Positions 53,154 to 63,369 of a DNA stretch of 64,000 nucleotides are shown here, piece by piece. The number at the start of each line of letters is the position of its first letter. Position 1 is the first letter of the stretch. Below the pieces are notes generated by a model. It searched no databases and was not told where the DNA came from. It saw only the letters and a list, made by a program, of their open reading frames with translations. A program made the position numbers and the translations under genes. This DNA comes from Novosphingobium album (ex Liu et al. 2023). GTDB taxonomy: Bacteria > Pseudomonadota > Alphaproteobacteria > Sphingomonadales > Sphingomonadaceae. The stretch covers positions 124,001 to 188,000 of the forward strand of contig NZ_JARESE010000020.1 of assembly GCF_029076845.1 (NCBI RefSeq), given 5' to 3'.

Positions 53154-53816
53154 TCAGCGATAGAAGATGTGGTTGTCCACCCGCGCCAGCCGGGTGAGGC
53201 GCCAGCGGGGCGAGACGCGCGCGGCGTGGAAGAACAACGCGCCTTGCGCCGGGCTCGTCCAGGTGTTGTCGTCGGCGATCTGGGCAATGGCGACGGCCTC
53301 ACGCCAGTCGCGCGATCCCTTACGGATCGGCGGCATCCCGCCACCGCGCACGAACGAGAACTGCGCGGGCTGATAGACCACGCCGCAATAGCTGCTGGGG
53401 AAGCGGCCCGAATTGGCGCGATCGACGATCACCCGGCCCACCGCGAGCTGGCCCGAGAGCGATTCGCCCCGCGCTTCGAAATAGATGGCGCCGGCCAGGC
53501 AATTGAGCTCGCGCGAAAGGTTTTCCGGCAGGGGCTGCGCGGCGACGAGTTCGCCCAGCGAAGCGGCCTCGCGGATCGAATCCGGTTCCGCATCGTCATC
53601 GCCGGCAGCGTCCACAGTGCCAGCATTGTCCTCGCCCGGCATGGCAGGAAGCGGCTGGATGACCGGATGGGAAACGAACGGGATGGCGGGTTTCTGCTGA
53701 ACCGCGACCGGAATGGCTTCCTCGGCGGCGGCGCCCGAACCCTGGGCGCTCAGAAGTGCGGTGCACAACGTTGCGGTCAGCGCAATCGCGCTGGCCTTCT
53801 GGACCTTGCTTCGCAT
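53154..53816 (-). CDS. SleB-type cell-wall hydrolase
   Basis: A 220-residue exported protein: signal peptide to about residue 30, a low-complexity Ala/Pro/Asp-rich linker (about 35-95), then a Hydrolase_2 (SleB) domain with NCLAGAIYFEARGESLSGQLAVGRVIVDRANSGRFPSSYCGVVYQPAQFSF, containing the catalytic Glu of YFEARGE. The fold is that of lytic transglycosylases acting on peptidoglycan. The start MRSKVQKAS yields a normal signal peptide. An ATG 36 nt upstream is less likely. Confidence 0.88.
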   Translation of the reverse strand: MRSKVQKASAIALTATLCTALLSAQGSGAAAEEAIPVAVQQKPAIPFVSHPVIQPLPAMPGEDNAGTVDAAGDDDAEPDSIREAASLGELVAAQPLPENLSRELNCLAGAIYFEARGESLSGQLAVGRVIVDRANSGRFPSSYCGVVYQPAQFSFVRGGGMPPIRKGSRDWREAVAIAQIADDNTWTSPAQGALFFHAARVSPRWRLTRLARVDNHIFYR

Positions 53817-54005
53817 TATGCCTTGATCAAAAGCGGTGAACGCGTCCGACACAGGCGGGAACGGACGGCCCCTTGGGGCGTTGAAGTGTCCGTAACGACC
53901 TGCCGACGGCTCCCCGTCTGCGTGCTAGCAGGGATGGCCGATCCGCCTCCCATGCCGCATCCGCTTGAGCGAAGGCGCGCTTATCCTGACTTGCGGCGAA
54001 GTCAA

Positions 54006-54356
54006 TCAAACCGTGGGCGGTAATCCGATGAACCGTTCGCCACGTGCGATATCCAGTTCCACGATCCAGAGATCGGGGTCCTGCTCTCCGCGCCGGGTCA
54101 GGAAATCGAGAAATTCCTGTTTGTTTTCAGGATCCTGGCGCTTCGAACAATGCCAAGCGCGGGTGCCGTCCGCCTGTGGCATCCTCTCATAAACCCTTGA
54201 GTTTGCGCCGTTTTCGGTAAGGACGAGCATCAGCGTACCGGCGTCGCGCTCCCCCTTGCTGAGCACGGCGGCAAAGCCACCTTCGGCCTGGACCCGGCGA
54301 ATCAGCGCCGAGACTTCGAGATGCGCGGGAATCCGCGGTTCCACCTCAGGCGCCAT
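54006..54356 (-). CDS. DUF1491 family protein
   Basis: A 116-residue cytoplasmic protein with the DUF1491 pattern: HLEVSALIRRVQAEGGFAAVLSKGERDAGTLMLVL, SRVYERMPQADGTRAW and the C-terminal QEFLDFLTRRGEQDPDLWIVELDIARGERFI. Function unknown. Its first 11 nt overlap the thioesterase gene end, so it is co-translated with it. Confidence 0.85.
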   Translation of the reverse strand: MAPEVEPRIPAHLEVSALIRRVQAEGGFAAVLSKGERDAGTLMLVLTENGANSRVYERMPQADGTRAWHCSKRQDPENKQEFLDFLTRRGEQDPDLWIVELDIARGERFIGLPPTV

Positions 54357-54834
54357 CGGCCAGTGCGTCGGAATAGCCCGGCAGGCCGGAAAGCGCGATG
54401 CGCGAGCGCATGAACGTGCCCGTGCCGCGCCCCACTTCCTCTCCCTCGGCATCGACCAGCCGCGATTCCGCGACCAGGACCCGGCGCCGGCCGCTGATCC
54501 AGCGCCCTTCGGCGGTGACTTCACCTTCGCGGATCGGCTTGGAGAAATGCAGGTTGAACGATGTGGTCAGCAGAAAACGATCGGTGACGAGCGTGTTGGC
54601 GGCATAGAACGCGGCATCGTCCAGCATCTTGAAATAGATCGTGCCATGCGCGGCGCCGGCGGCGTGAAAGCAGCTGGGCTCGATCAGGAACGTGATCCGC
54701 GCGCTGCCTTCACCCAGAATCCGCAGTTTCGACGGAAACAGCCGATTGATCGGAGCCGAGGCATAGAGCCCTTCCAGCGCGCGCCAGTGCAGCCCGGCGC
54801 CGGAGACTTCAGGCGGCGTCGCGGTCAATGACAT
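54346..54834 (-). CDS. PaaI-type thioesterase
   Basis: A 162-residue hotdog-fold protein. Conserved segments are LYASAPINRLFPSKLRILGEGSARITFLIEPSCFHAAGAAHGTIYFKMLDDAAFYAAN, with the HGG-like HGTIYFKMLDDA centre, and FNLHFSKPIREGEVTAEG. Substrate unknown. It overlaps ptsN by 26 nt and DUF1491 by 11 nt, forming a compact operon. Confidence 0.82.
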   Translation of the reverse strand: MSLTATPPEVSGAGLHWRALEGLYASAPINRLFPSKLRILGEGSARITFLIEPSCFHAAGAAHGTIYFKMLDDAAFYAANTLVTDRFLLTTSFNLHFSKPIREGEVTAEGRWISGRRRVLVAESRLVDAEGEEVGRGTGTFMRSRIALSGLPGYSDALADGA

Positions 54835-55270
54835 CGGAAAGGAGGCTGTAGACCGCCTCGGGGCCCGGTGCCTGGATCAGCGCGTCATGCATCCGTTCGT
54901 CGCGCATCATCCGCGAGATCGCGGCCAAGGCATGGAGATGCGCGGCGCCGGCCCCTTCGGGCGAGAGCAGGCCGAAGACCAGGTCCACCGGCATACCGTC
55001 CGCCGCGTCGAAATCGACCGGCGCGTTGAGTTTCAGGATGGCCGCCACGGGCCGGGTCAGCGTGGAGACGCGCGCATGCGGGATCGCGAAGCCCCGGCCG
55101 AAGCCGGTGCTTCCCAGATCCTCGCGCTGTGTGATTTTCGTGAGCACGGCATCGCGATCGAGCGCGTAGACGTCGGAAAACAGGCCCGCCAGCCGGCGCA
55201 GGATGGCTTCCTTGCTGCCTTCGGATACCGTCTGGACAGCCTCGGGCAGGAGAGTGAATAGAGCGGTCAT
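54809..55270 (-). CDS. ptsN: PTS IIA-like nitrogen regulatory protein PtsN
   Basis: A 153-residue EIIA-Ntr protein of the nitrogen-type phosphotransferase system. The phosphorylatable histidine lies in GRGFAIPHARVSTL (about residue 65), preceded by LTKITQREDLGSTG. Regulates potassium transport and other processes by phosphorylation state. It lies downstream of hpf (gap 116 bp), the usual alphaproteobacterial order hpf-ptsN. Confidence 0.92.
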   Translation of the reverse strand: MTALFTLLPEAVQTVSEGSKEAILRRLAGLFSDVYALDRDAVLTKITQREDLGSTGFGRGFAIPHARVSTLTRPVAAILKLNAPVDFDAADGMPVDLVFGLLSPEGAGAAHLHALAAISRMMRDERMHDALIQAPGPEAVYSLLSDVIDRDAA

Positions 55271-55324
55271 TTCGGTTCAGACTATTATCAAGGGCCGGTT
55301 GCCAAACTACTATGCGTTTCCAAC

Positions 55325-55341
55325 CTCCCGGAAACCGGGAG
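55325..55341. other. small hairpin between hpf and ptsN
   Basis: CTCCCGG-AAA-CCGGGAG, a 7-bp stem with a 3-nt loop, in the 116-bp gap. It is followed by no T-run on the hpf strand, so it may attenuate or protect rather than terminate. Confidence 0.35.
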
Positions 55342-55386
55342 TTTGTCCTCTTCCTCCGACCAGAAAACCAGACGCCCGAGCAGGCG

Positions 55387-55953
55387 TCAGGAAGGTTCGA
55401 CCCAGCCGATCGAACCATCGCCGCGGCGGTAAACCATATTATGGCGTCCGGTGCCAGCGTTTTTGAACAGAAGGGCCGTGGTATTGCGCAAGTCCAGCAT
55501 CATGACCGCGTCCGAAACCGTGGCTTCAGGCACGTCGACCCGCGTCTCGGCGATGACCACAGGCGCATCGGCTTCCACTTCCTGATCGTGATCGACCGGC
55601 TCTTCGAAAATCGTGTAGGCTGCTTCCTCGATCGCATCGACGGAGACAGGCTGGCCATGGCGATCCTTCAGCCGGCGCTTGTAGCGGCGCAGCTGCTTGT
55701 CGATCTTTTCCGCCGCCTGATCGAGCGCGACATGCGCGTCCTGGGCCATGCCGGTACCCTTGAGCACGAGGTTCTGCATGACGTGCATGATGATATCGCA
55801 TCGGAACGCGCCAGCCGGCGCGCGCCCGAACGTCACGTGCGAGGACAGGGCGCGGCTGAAATACTTCTCGACAATCGTGGTCAGGCGCTCACCCGCATGA
55901 ACCTGCAGGGCTTCACCCGTATCGACCTGATGGCCGGAGACGCGGATATCCAT
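55387..55953 (-). CDS. hpf: ribosome hibernation-promoting factor, long form
   Basis: A 188-residue protein that dimerises inactive ribosomes. The N-terminal domain (MDIRVSGHQVDTGEALQVHAGERLTTIVEKYF, HVMQNLVLKGTGMAQDAHVALDQAAEKIDKQLRRYKRRLKDRH) binds the 30S subunit, and the C-terminal dimerisation domain (SDAVMMLDLRNTTALLFKNAGTGRHNMVYRRGDGSIGWVEP) identifies the long form. Start chosen at MDIRVSG. Confidence 0.94.
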   Translation of the reverse strand: MDIRVSGHQVDTGEALQVHAGERLTTIVEKYFSRALSSHVTFGRAPAGAFRCDIIMHVMQNLVLKGTGMAQDAHVALDQAAEKIDKQLRRYKRRLKDRHGQPVSVDAIEEAAYTIFEEPVDHDQEVEADAPVVIAETRVDVPEATVSDAVMMLDLRNTTALLFKNAGTGRHNMVYRRGDGSIGWVEPS

Positions 55954-55978
55954 TGAAGAACTTCTCCTACTTCTGATT

Positions 55979-56665
55979 TCAGGCAGACCAGACCGGTGCG
56001 GTGACGGTTTCGAGGAAAGCCGCGTGCGCGGCCAGTTCCTCGGCACTCGCCGCGTGCGGGCGGGGTTTGCGGAACGGACGCTCCCGTTTGACGAGAACCT
56101 GGGTTTCGGTGGCCTTGCCGGCGGTTTCCCCGGCCATCAGCTCAAGGCCGATCTGGCGGCCGCCGCGAAGCTCGACATAGACTTGCGCGAGCAACTCGGC
56201 ATCGAGCAGCGCGCCGTGCCGGGTGCGGTGGCTGCGATCGATGCCATAGCGGGTGCACAGCGCGTCGAGCGAAAGCTTGGCGCCGGGATGGCGGACCTTG
56301 GCGATGGCGACGGTATCGATCATCCGCGCGCGATCGAGCGCGGGCAGGCCGCAGATCACCAGCTCGCTGTTGAGGAAGGCGAAATCGAAGCCGGCGTTGT
56401 GCGCCACCATCGGGCTGTCGGCGAGGAAGTCGAGCAATTCGGCGGCGCGATCGGAAAACAGCGGCTTGTCGGCCAGGAAGGCATCGGACAGGCCGTGCAC
56501 CGCTTCGGCTTCCGCCGGCATCGTACGCTGCGGATTGAAATAGGCGTGGAAGGTCTCCCCGGTGGCCACCCGGTTCATCATCTCGATGCAACCAATTTCC
56601 ACCATCCTGTCACCGCTTTTCGGGTCAAGACCGGTCGTCTCGGTATCGAAAATGATCTCACGCAT
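55979..56665 (-). CDS. dnaQ: DNA polymerase III epsilon subunit (proofreading exonuclease)
   Basis: A 228-residue DEDDh exonuclease. Motif I FDTETTGLD (Asp7, Glu9), motif II VAHNAGFDFAFLNSEL and motif III HGALLDAELLAQVY are complete. The C-terminal extension after about residue 180 includes the region that binds the polymerase alpha subunit. It is part of the leftward maf-aroE-coaE-dnaQ group beside oriC, as in Caulobacter. Confidence 0.94.
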   Translation of the reverse strand: MREIIFDTETTGLDPKSGDRMVEIGCIEMMNRVATGETFHAYFNPQRTMPAEAEAVHGLSDAFLADKPLFSDRAAELLDFLADSPMVAHNAGFDFAFLNSELVICGLPALDRARMIDTVAIAKVRHPGAKLSLDALCTRYGIDRSHRTRHGALLDAELLAQVYVELRGGRQIGLELMAGETAGKATETQVLVKRERPFRKPRPHAASAEELAAHAAFLETVTAPVWSA

Positions 56666-56715
56666 CTGATTGCATATCTGCCTGACGGCGCCGCTGCGCA
56701 AGGCCTCGCGGGCGA

Positions 56716-57318
56716 TTAATCGCGACCCGTGAGCGCGTGCACCAGCCGTTCGACCGCGCGCCGGGTTTGCGCCAGCGAAGCGCCCGTATCGATCACGTAA
56801 TCGGCCCGCGCGCGCTTGTCCGCATCGGGCACCTGCAGCGCCAGGATCTGTTCGAATTTCTCCACCGTCATCCCCGGCCTCGCCAGAACCCGCTCCCGCT
56901 GCGCCGCCGCCGGCGCGCTGACCACGACGACCGCGTCGAGGCCTTGCGGCCCGCCTTTCTCGTAAAGCAGGGGTATATCGAAAACGATCAGGGCGCGATC
57001 CGCGTTTTCCCGCAGGAACGCCAGTCGCATCTCGCCGACCGCCGGGTGGACGATCGCTTCCAGCCGCGCCAGCTTGTCGCGATCGCCGAACACGGCGGCG
57101 CCCAGCTTGGCACGATCGACCCCGCCAGGTCCGGTCGTGCCGGGAAAGGCCGCCTCGATCGCGGGCAGGAGCGCGCCGCCGGGGCCCTGCAACTGGTGCA
57201 CGGCGGCATCGGCATCGAACACCGGCACGTCGAGCCCGCGAAACATCGCCGCGACCGCCGACTTGCCCATGCCGATCGAGCCGGTGAGGCCGAGCACGAA
57301 GGGGCGCTGATCGCTCAT
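56716..57318 (-). CDS. coaE: dephospho-CoA kinase
   Basis: A 200-residue P-loop kinase, last step of coenzyme A synthesis. GLTGSIGMGKSAVAAMFRG (about 10-28) contains the Walker A. VPVFDADAAVHQL, IVHPAVGEMRLAFL, FDIPLLYEKGG and the lid PGMTVEKFEQILALQVPDADKRARADYVIDT are diagnostic. Confidence 0.95.
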   Translation of the reverse strand: MSDQRPFVLGLTGSIGMGKSAVAAMFRGLDVPVFDADAAVHQLQGPGGALLPAIEAAFPGTTGPGGVDRAKLGAAVFGDRDKLARLEAIVHPAVGEMRLAFLRENADRALIVFDIPLLYEKGGPQGLDAVVVVSAPAAAQRERVLARPGMTVEKFEQILALQVPDADKRARADYVIDTGASLAQTRRAVERLVHALTGRD

Positions 57319-57325
57319 GCGCCGC

Positions 57326-58159
57326 TCATGCCAGCAGCATCGCGCGCAGCCGCGCGTCGCAGGCGCGCGGGGCGGCCATGCCGAAGAAGCGGGCGAAAGC
57401 CGTCGCCGCCTGGCCGACCAGCATGACCAGCCCGTCCGATGTGGCAAGGGCCTGCCCGCGCGCGGCGAGCAGCAATCGGGTATCGAGCGGCGCGTAGACC
57501 ATGTCGAAGACCAGCCCGCCCGGCGCCATCGCGCCCAGTTCCTCCAGCACGAATTCGGGCATTGCCGCTTGCCCGGTCATGCCCAGCTGCGTCGCGTTGA
57601 TCAGCAGCGAACTGCCGGCGAGCCCGCCCGCGCCGGGCGCGAAAGGCAGGATCTCGGCCGCGAGCCCGCAATCGCGCGCGGCGGCGCGCGCCTGCTCGGG
57701 CCGGCGGGCCAGGATACGCACGCCGGCGCAAGGCGTGCCGGCCAGCAGCGCGAACGCCGCGCGCGCCGCGCCGCCCGCGCCCAGAACCGTGACGGTCGCG
57801 CCTTCCAGCGCCACACCGGCGATCGCCTCGGCAATGCCGTCCAGATCGGTGTTGGTGCCCAGCACCGTGCCGCTTTCATCGCGCAGCACGGTGTTGACCG
57901 CGCCGACCGCGCGGGCCCTGGCATCGACTGTGTCGAGCAGCGGCAGGATCGCTTCCTTGTGCGGGATCGTCACGTTACAGCCACGCCAGTTCCGATCGGT
58001 CCGCCGGCTGGCGATATAGTCGCCCAGTGCGTCCGGGCGGACGTGACAGGCGCGGTAATCGGCTTCGATCCCCAGCTGTTCCAGCCAGAAGCCGTGGATG
58101 CGCGGCGATCGGGAATGGGCGATCGGATCGCCGATCACTTCCGCGTAAGGCCGGGTCAT
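57326..58159 (-). CDS. aroE: shikimate dehydrogenase
   Basis: A 277-residue NADPH enzyme of the shikimate pathway. [45 protein letters not shown] (catalytic Lys), [40 protein letters not shown] (Rossmann) and [15 protein letters not shown] are present. Start [11 protein letters not shown] overlaps the maf stop by 4 nt. Confidence 0.95.
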   Translation of the reverse strand: MTRPYAEVIGDPIAHSRSPRIHGFWLEQLGIEADYRACHVRPDALGDYIASRRTDRNWRGCNVTIPHKEAILPLLDTVDARARAVGAVNTVLRDESGTVLGTNTDLDGIAEAIAGVALEGATVTVLGAGGAARAAFALLAGTPCAGVRILARRPEQARAAARDCGLAAEILPFAPGAGGLAGSSLLINATQLGMTGQAAMPEFVLEELGAMAPGGLVFDMVYAPLDTRLLLAARGQALATSDGLVMLVGQAATAFARFFGMAAPRACDARLRAMLLA

Positions 58160-58740
58160 CGGGCCAGCACGCCCAGTTCGCGCAGTGCGCCAAGAACGCG
58201 CAGCAGCGGCATTCCCAGCACGGTGAACTGGTCTCCCTCGATCTCGCAGAACAGTTGCACACCGCGCCCCTCGATGCGGAACACGCCGACACAGCCGGCC
58301 ACAGCCGGCCATTCCGCCGCGAGATAGTCTTCGATGAATTGCTCTGACATATCAATTACATGCAATGACGCCATGGCATCATCCCGCCACAGCAAGGCCC
58401 CATCGCGCGCCAGCGCGGCGGCGCTGTGCAAGCGCATCGCGCGACCCGAGAAGAAGCGCAAGTGCTCGGCCGCCATGGCCCGGTCACGCGGCTTGTCGAA
58501 ACGCCGGCCAGCGCATTCGACCAGCGAATCGCTGCCCAGCACGATCTCGCCCGGTGCCATGGCCGAAACCGCGAGCGCCTTGGCCTCGGCCAGCGCCAGC
58601 GCGATCACGCCGGGGGCGACATCGCCCATCGCCTGTTCGACCGCGCGTTCGTCCAGATCGGCGGGCTGGGCGCGAAAGGGAATGCCCGCCGCCTCCAGCA
58701 TGGCCCGGCGCGAGGCACTTTGCGAAGCGAGCACGATCAT
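58156..58740 (-). CDS. maf: Maf-family nucleotide pyrophosphatase
   Basis: A 194-residue Maf protein that hydrolyses non-canonical or excess nucleoside triphosphates. [19 protein letters not shown] (about 4-22), ADLDERAV and [20 protein letters not shown] match the family. The DTxV motif of canonical Maf is DSLV here. [28 protein letters not shown] is the C-terminal signature. Overlaps ppsR by 4 nt and aroE by 4 nt. Confidence 0.9.
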   Translation of the reverse strand: MIVLASQSASRRAMLEAAGIPFRAQPADLDERAVEQAMGDVAPGVIALALAEAKALAVSAMAPGEIVLGSDSLVECAGRRFDKPRDRAMAAEHLRFFSGRAMRLHSAAALARDGALLWRDDAMASLHVIDMSEQFIEDYLAAEWPAVAGCVGVFRIEGRGVQLFCEIEGDQFTVLGMPLLRVLGALRELGVLAR

Positions 58741-59582
58741 ATCGGCTTGGGCCCGCCTTGCCCGGCCTCGCTCGATGCCTTGCGCTCGTTATAGAGGTTG
58801 ATCACCGCCGCGGCAGTTTCCTCGATCGAGCGGCGCGTGACGTCGATCACTGGCCACGAATTGTCGGCGAACATGCGGCGGGCGTATTTCACTTCGCTCG
58901 AAACCTTGTCGCCATCGACATAATCGGTATCGGGCGACTGGCTGAGCGAGAGCAGGCGGTTGCGGCGGACCTGCACCAGCCGCTCGGGCGCGGTCGTAAG
59001 GCCGACCACCAGCGGACGGCGCAGGCCGAACAGGGCAGGGGGCGGCGGGCTTTCCACCACGATCGGAATGTTCGCCACCTTGTAGCCGCGGTTGGCCAGG
59101 TAGATGCTGGTCGGCGTCTTGGATGTGCGTGAAACCCCGGCCAGCACGATATCGGCATCTTCCCAATCTTCCCAGGCGATCCCGTCGTCATGCGCGATGG
59201 TGAACTGGATCGCGTCGACGCGGGCGAAATAGGCTTCGTCCAGCTTGTGCTGGCGGCCGGGCCGGCCCTTGGCTTCCTGGCCCAGCAGATCCTCCAGCGC
59301 GTCGGTCACGCCATCGAGCACCGCGATCGCAGGCAGGCCCAGCGACTGGCAGCCCGCTTCCAGCCGGCCGCGCGTCTCGGTATTGACCAGCGTGAAGAAG
59401 ACGAGGCCGGGATTGGCCGATATCTCGCCCATGATCCGATCGAGATGCTGGTGCGAGCGCACCATCGGCCAGAAATGGCGGATCACGTCGGTATCGTCGA
59501 ACTGGGCGAGCGCGGCCTTGGCAATCATCTCCAGCGTCTCGCCCGTGGAATCCGACAGGAGGTGCAGATGGTAACGCGTCAT
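58737..59582 (-). CDS. ppsR: pyruvate, phosphate dikinase regulatory protein-like (DUF299)
   Basis: A 281-residue bifunctional kinase/phosphorylase that controls PEP synthase or pyruvate phosphate dikinase by ADP-dependent phosphorylation. [75 protein letters not shown] and the P-loop-like [32 protein letters not shown] are typical. First gene of the leftward operon away from oriC. Confidence 0.9.
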   Translation of the reverse strand: MTRYHLHLLSDSTGETLEMIAKAALAQFDDTDVIRHFWPMVRSHQHLDRIMGEISANPGLVFFTLVNTETRGRLEAGCQSLGLPAIAVLDGVTDALEDLLGQEAKGRPGRQHKLDEAYFARVDAIQFTIAHDDGIAWEDWEDADIVLAGVSRTSKTPTSIYLANRGYKVANIPIVVESPPPPALFGLRRPLVVGLTTAPERLVQVRRNRLLSLSQSPDTDYVDGDKVSSEVKYARRMFADNSWPVIDVTRRSIEETAAAVINLYNERKASSEAGQGGPKPI

Positions 59583-59913
59583 GGACGGTGCCGGGGTCCT
59601 GCCGGTAGCCTTGTGGATAACGGACGCATAAACCACGGGAGAGTTCCGGTGACAACTCGCCGGTGCGATTTGCTCCCCGCTGACGGCTGTGGCGCTGCCC
59701 GGTTGTGGACAGGCCGGGCCGATCCTGCACAGGCTGGGGATAAGGCGAACAAGCTTTGCTTGACCGTGCCGTGACGGGGAGTCGCACCGGCAGTTCGGTC
59801 TGTTCATCGCCGGACAAATCGGGCAAGGCGCGCCCGTCCCCGCTATCCACAGGACCAACAGACTCCATCAACCTTATATAATACTATTCTTATTTGATTG
59901 GATCTTCGACGCG
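59583..59913. other. candidate chromosomal replication origin oriC
   Basis: The 331-bp gene-free segment between ppsR and hemE. Contains a perfect DnaA box (TGTGGATAA, 59612-59620), near-matches TGTGGACAG (59704-59712), TGGGGATAA (59735-59743) and CTATCCACA (59843-59851), then an AT-rich tract at about 59872-59905 suited to unwinding. Two GANTC sites (59779-59783, 59861-59865) are possible CcrM targets. Genes diverge from it, with hemE/hemJ/rho on one side and maf/aroE/coaE/dnaQ on the other, as in Caulobacter. Confidence 0.85.
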
Positions 59914-60951
59914 ATGCCCGGTCTCCTCCTTGAAACCCTGCGCGGAAGCTCTGCGAAACCGCGTCCAGTCTGGCTCATGCGGCAGGCCGGCCGCTACCTT
60001 CCCGAATACCGCGCCTTGCGCGCCGAGAAGGGCGGATTCCTCGCGCTGGTCTATGATACCGACGCGGCGGCGGAAATCACGCTCCAGCCGCTGCGGCGCT
60101 TCGGACTGGATGGGGCGATCCTGTTTTCCGATATCCTGATCGTGCCTTACGCGATGGGCCAGAACCTGGAATTCCTCGCGGGCGAGGGGCCGCGCCTTTC
60201 GCCCCGGCTGGTCGATACCGCGCTGGCCGCGCTGTCGCCAGTGCCCGAGCGGCTGAGCCCGATCTACGAGACGGTGGCCAAGGTGCGCGCGCAACTGGGC
60301 CCGGACAAGACCCTGCTCGGTTTCGCCGGCAGCCCGTGGACCGTCGCGACCTACATGGTGGCGGGCGAAGGCAGCCGCGACCAGCATGAGACGCGCGGCC
60401 ACGCCTATCGCGATCCCGGTGCGTTCCAGGCGATCATCGACGCGATCGTCGCGGTGACGGTGGAATACCTGTGCGGCCAGATCGCCGCTGGCGCCGAAGC
60501 CGTGCAATTGTTCGATTCCTGGGCAGGCAGCCTGGCCCCGGCCGAGTTCGAGCGCTGGGTGATCGCGCCCAACGCGGCCATCGTGACGGCGCTGAAGGCG
60601 CGCTATCCGCAAGTGCCGGTGATCGGCTTTCCCAAGGGCGCGGGCGAAAAGCTGGTCGCCTATGCGCGCGAGACCGGCGTGGATGCGCTGGGGCTCGACG
60701 AGACGATCGACCCGTGCTGGGCCCATGCCGTGCTGCCGCAGGGCCTGCCGGTGCAGGGCAATCTCGACCCGTTGCTGCTGCTTTACGGCGGCGGCGCGAG
60801 CGGCGGGGAGCTTGACCGGCAAGTCCATCGCATCCTCGATGCCTTCGCCGATCGTCCGCACGTGTTCAATCTGGGCCACGGCATCGGCAAGGAGACGCCG
60901 ATCGCGCATGTGGAGCATCTTTTGTCCACGGTTCGGCAATGGCGGGGCTGA
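59914..60951 (+). CDS. hemE: uroporphyrinogen decarboxylase
   Basis: A 345-residue enzyme of heme synthesis that removes four carboxyl groups from uroporphyrinogen III. PVWLMRQAGRYLPEYRALR (about 18-36) is the signature. FSDILIVPYAMGQNLEF, LLGFAGSPWTVATYMVAGEGS, QLFDSWAGSLAP, VIGFPKGAGE and the C-terminal FNLGHGIGKETPIAHVEHLL complete the match. It starts at the end of the AT-rich tract of oriC. Confidence 0.96.
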   Translation: MPGLLLETLRGSSAKPRPVWLMRQAGRYLPEYRALRAEKGGFLALVYDTDAAAEITLQPLRRFGLDGAILFSDILIVPYAMGQNLEFLAGEGPRLSPRLVDTALAALSPVPERLSPIYETVAKVRAQLGPDKTLLGFAGSPWTVATYMVAGEGSRDQHETRGHAYRDPGAFQAIIDAIVAVTVEYLCGQIAAGAEAVQLFDSWAGSLAPAEFERWVIAPNAAIVTALKARYPQVPVIGFPKGAGEKLVAYARETGVDALGLDETIDPCWAHAVLPQGLPVQGNLDPLLLLYGGGASGGELDRQVHRILDAFADRPHVFNLGHGIGKETPIAHVEHLLSTVRQWRG

Positions 60952-60974
60952 CGCCGCCGGCCATTCCGCGCTAA

Positions 60975-61427
60975 ATGCGAGTCATGGAGCAGATGCTGCA
61001 GATGACCTATCTCTGGCTCAAGGCGGGCCACATCATTTTCGTGATCTTCTGGATGGCCGGGCTGTTCATGCTGCCTCGGTTTTTCGTCTATCATCAGGAG
61101 GCCACGCCCGGCTCGCCGGAAAACGCGGTCTGGGTGGAGCGCGAGGCGCGGCTGCGCCGGATCATCCTGATGCCTTCGCTGATCGTCGTGTGGATTTTCG
61201 GGCTGACGCTGGCTTACAGCACCGGGGCATTCCACCAGGGCTGGTTCCACGCCAAGCTGCTGCTGGTCGTGTTGCTGAGCGGCTATCACGGCTGGCTTGT
61301 CGCTTATGCGAAGAAGCTGGCGCGCGGGGAGCGGCCTTTCACCGGCAAGCGCCTGCGCCTGCTGAACGAGGTTCCGGGGCTCGCTGCCGCGCTGATCGTG
61401 GTGCTCGCGGTGGTCAAGCCGTTCTAG
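60975..61427 (+). CDS. hemJ: HemJ-type protoporphyrinogen oxidase
   Basis: A 150-residue membrane protein with four hydrophobic segments. LKAGHIIFVIFWMAGLFMLPRFFVYHQEA and WFHAKLLLVVLLSGYHGWLVAYAKKLARGE, with conserved histidines in KAGHI and FHAK, are the HemJ motifs (formerly UPF0093). Being next to hemE, it likely supplies the protoporphyrinogen oxidation step. The start is MRVMEQML or the following Met three codons later. Confidence 0.9.
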   Translation: MRVMEQMLQMTYLWLKAGHIIFVIFWMAGLFMLPRFFVYHQEATPGSPENAVWVEREARLRRIILMPSLIVVWIFGLTLAYSTGAFHQGWFHAKLLLVVLLSGYHGWLVAYAKKLARGERPFTGKRLRLLNEVPGLAAALIVVLAVVKPF

Positions 61428-61515
61428 AAACTCGCCGCGCGCTTCGATTCAGGGCATCTTCCCAGGGGCCGGACAATTCCGTCGGGCCGGGAAGCCCATC
61501 AGGAGTATCCGCGTT

Positions 61516-61878
61516 ATGATCCTGCCGCTTGCCGCCGCCTCGCTTGCGGTCCTGTCTCCGGCGGATGAAGCGGATCTGCGCTGCATCGCCATCTTCGCGC
61601 TTTCGGGCGCGCAGAAGAATGCCGAAAAAAGCGAGGATACGGCGGGTTTCGTCGGCGCGATGATGTATTTCCTCGGGCGGATCGAGGGGCGAACCTCCGG
61701 GTTCGATCTGGAAGGCCAGATGACCCGGCTGCTGACCGGCGATGCTTATTCGCCGGCCGCGATCGAGGCTGATGCCGCGCGGTGCGGGCAGGAAATGATG
61801 CAGCGCGGGGCCGAGCTGGAGAAAGTCGGCAATGCCTTGCAGCACTTCGGCCAGTCGGCCCGACAGTCCGACAAATAA
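61516..61878 (+). CDS. small exported protein of unknown function
   Basis: A 120-residue protein with a short hydrophobic N-terminus (MILPLAAASLAVLSPADEA) and an alpha-helical remainder. Two cysteines (DLRCIAIF, AARCGQEM) may pair. No family recognised. AGGAG lies 10 nt before the ATG. Confidence 0.6.
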   Translation: MILPLAAASLAVLSPADEADLRCIAIFALSGAQKNAEKSEDTAGFVGAMMYFLGRIEGRTSGFDLEGQMTRLLTGDAYSPAAIEADAARCGQEMMQRGAELEKVGNALQHFGQSARQSDK

Positions 61879-61957
61879 CGCCGGGCCCAGTGTGGTTCGA
61901 TGCGTGGTTCGATACGGGAGCCGATCGCGCACAAGCGTTCGTTTCACAGATCATGCG

Positions 61958-61986
61958 TTGACCGCGAGCCGGGCAGGCCTTATCTG
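61958..61986 (+). promoter_or_regulatory. sigma-70-type promoter of rho
   Basis: TTGACC, 17-nt spacer, TATCTG. The resulting leader (about 105 nt) is C-rich and G-poor, suitable for Rho loading and autoregulation. A 10-bp direct repeat GTGGTTCGAT occurs at 61892-61901 and 61904-61913 upstream. Confidence 0.55.
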
Positions 61987-62096
61987 GGCGGTGTTCCGGC
62001 AACAGGCCAGCAGACACACTTGCGCGCCTCGATCCGCTTTCCCCAAGCCCTTACGATTGGCCGGCCGCACACTCCTTCCACCCGGAATCGATAACA

Positions 62097-63353
<1,257 letters not shown>

Positions 63354-63369
63354 GCGAAGGCGACTGGTC

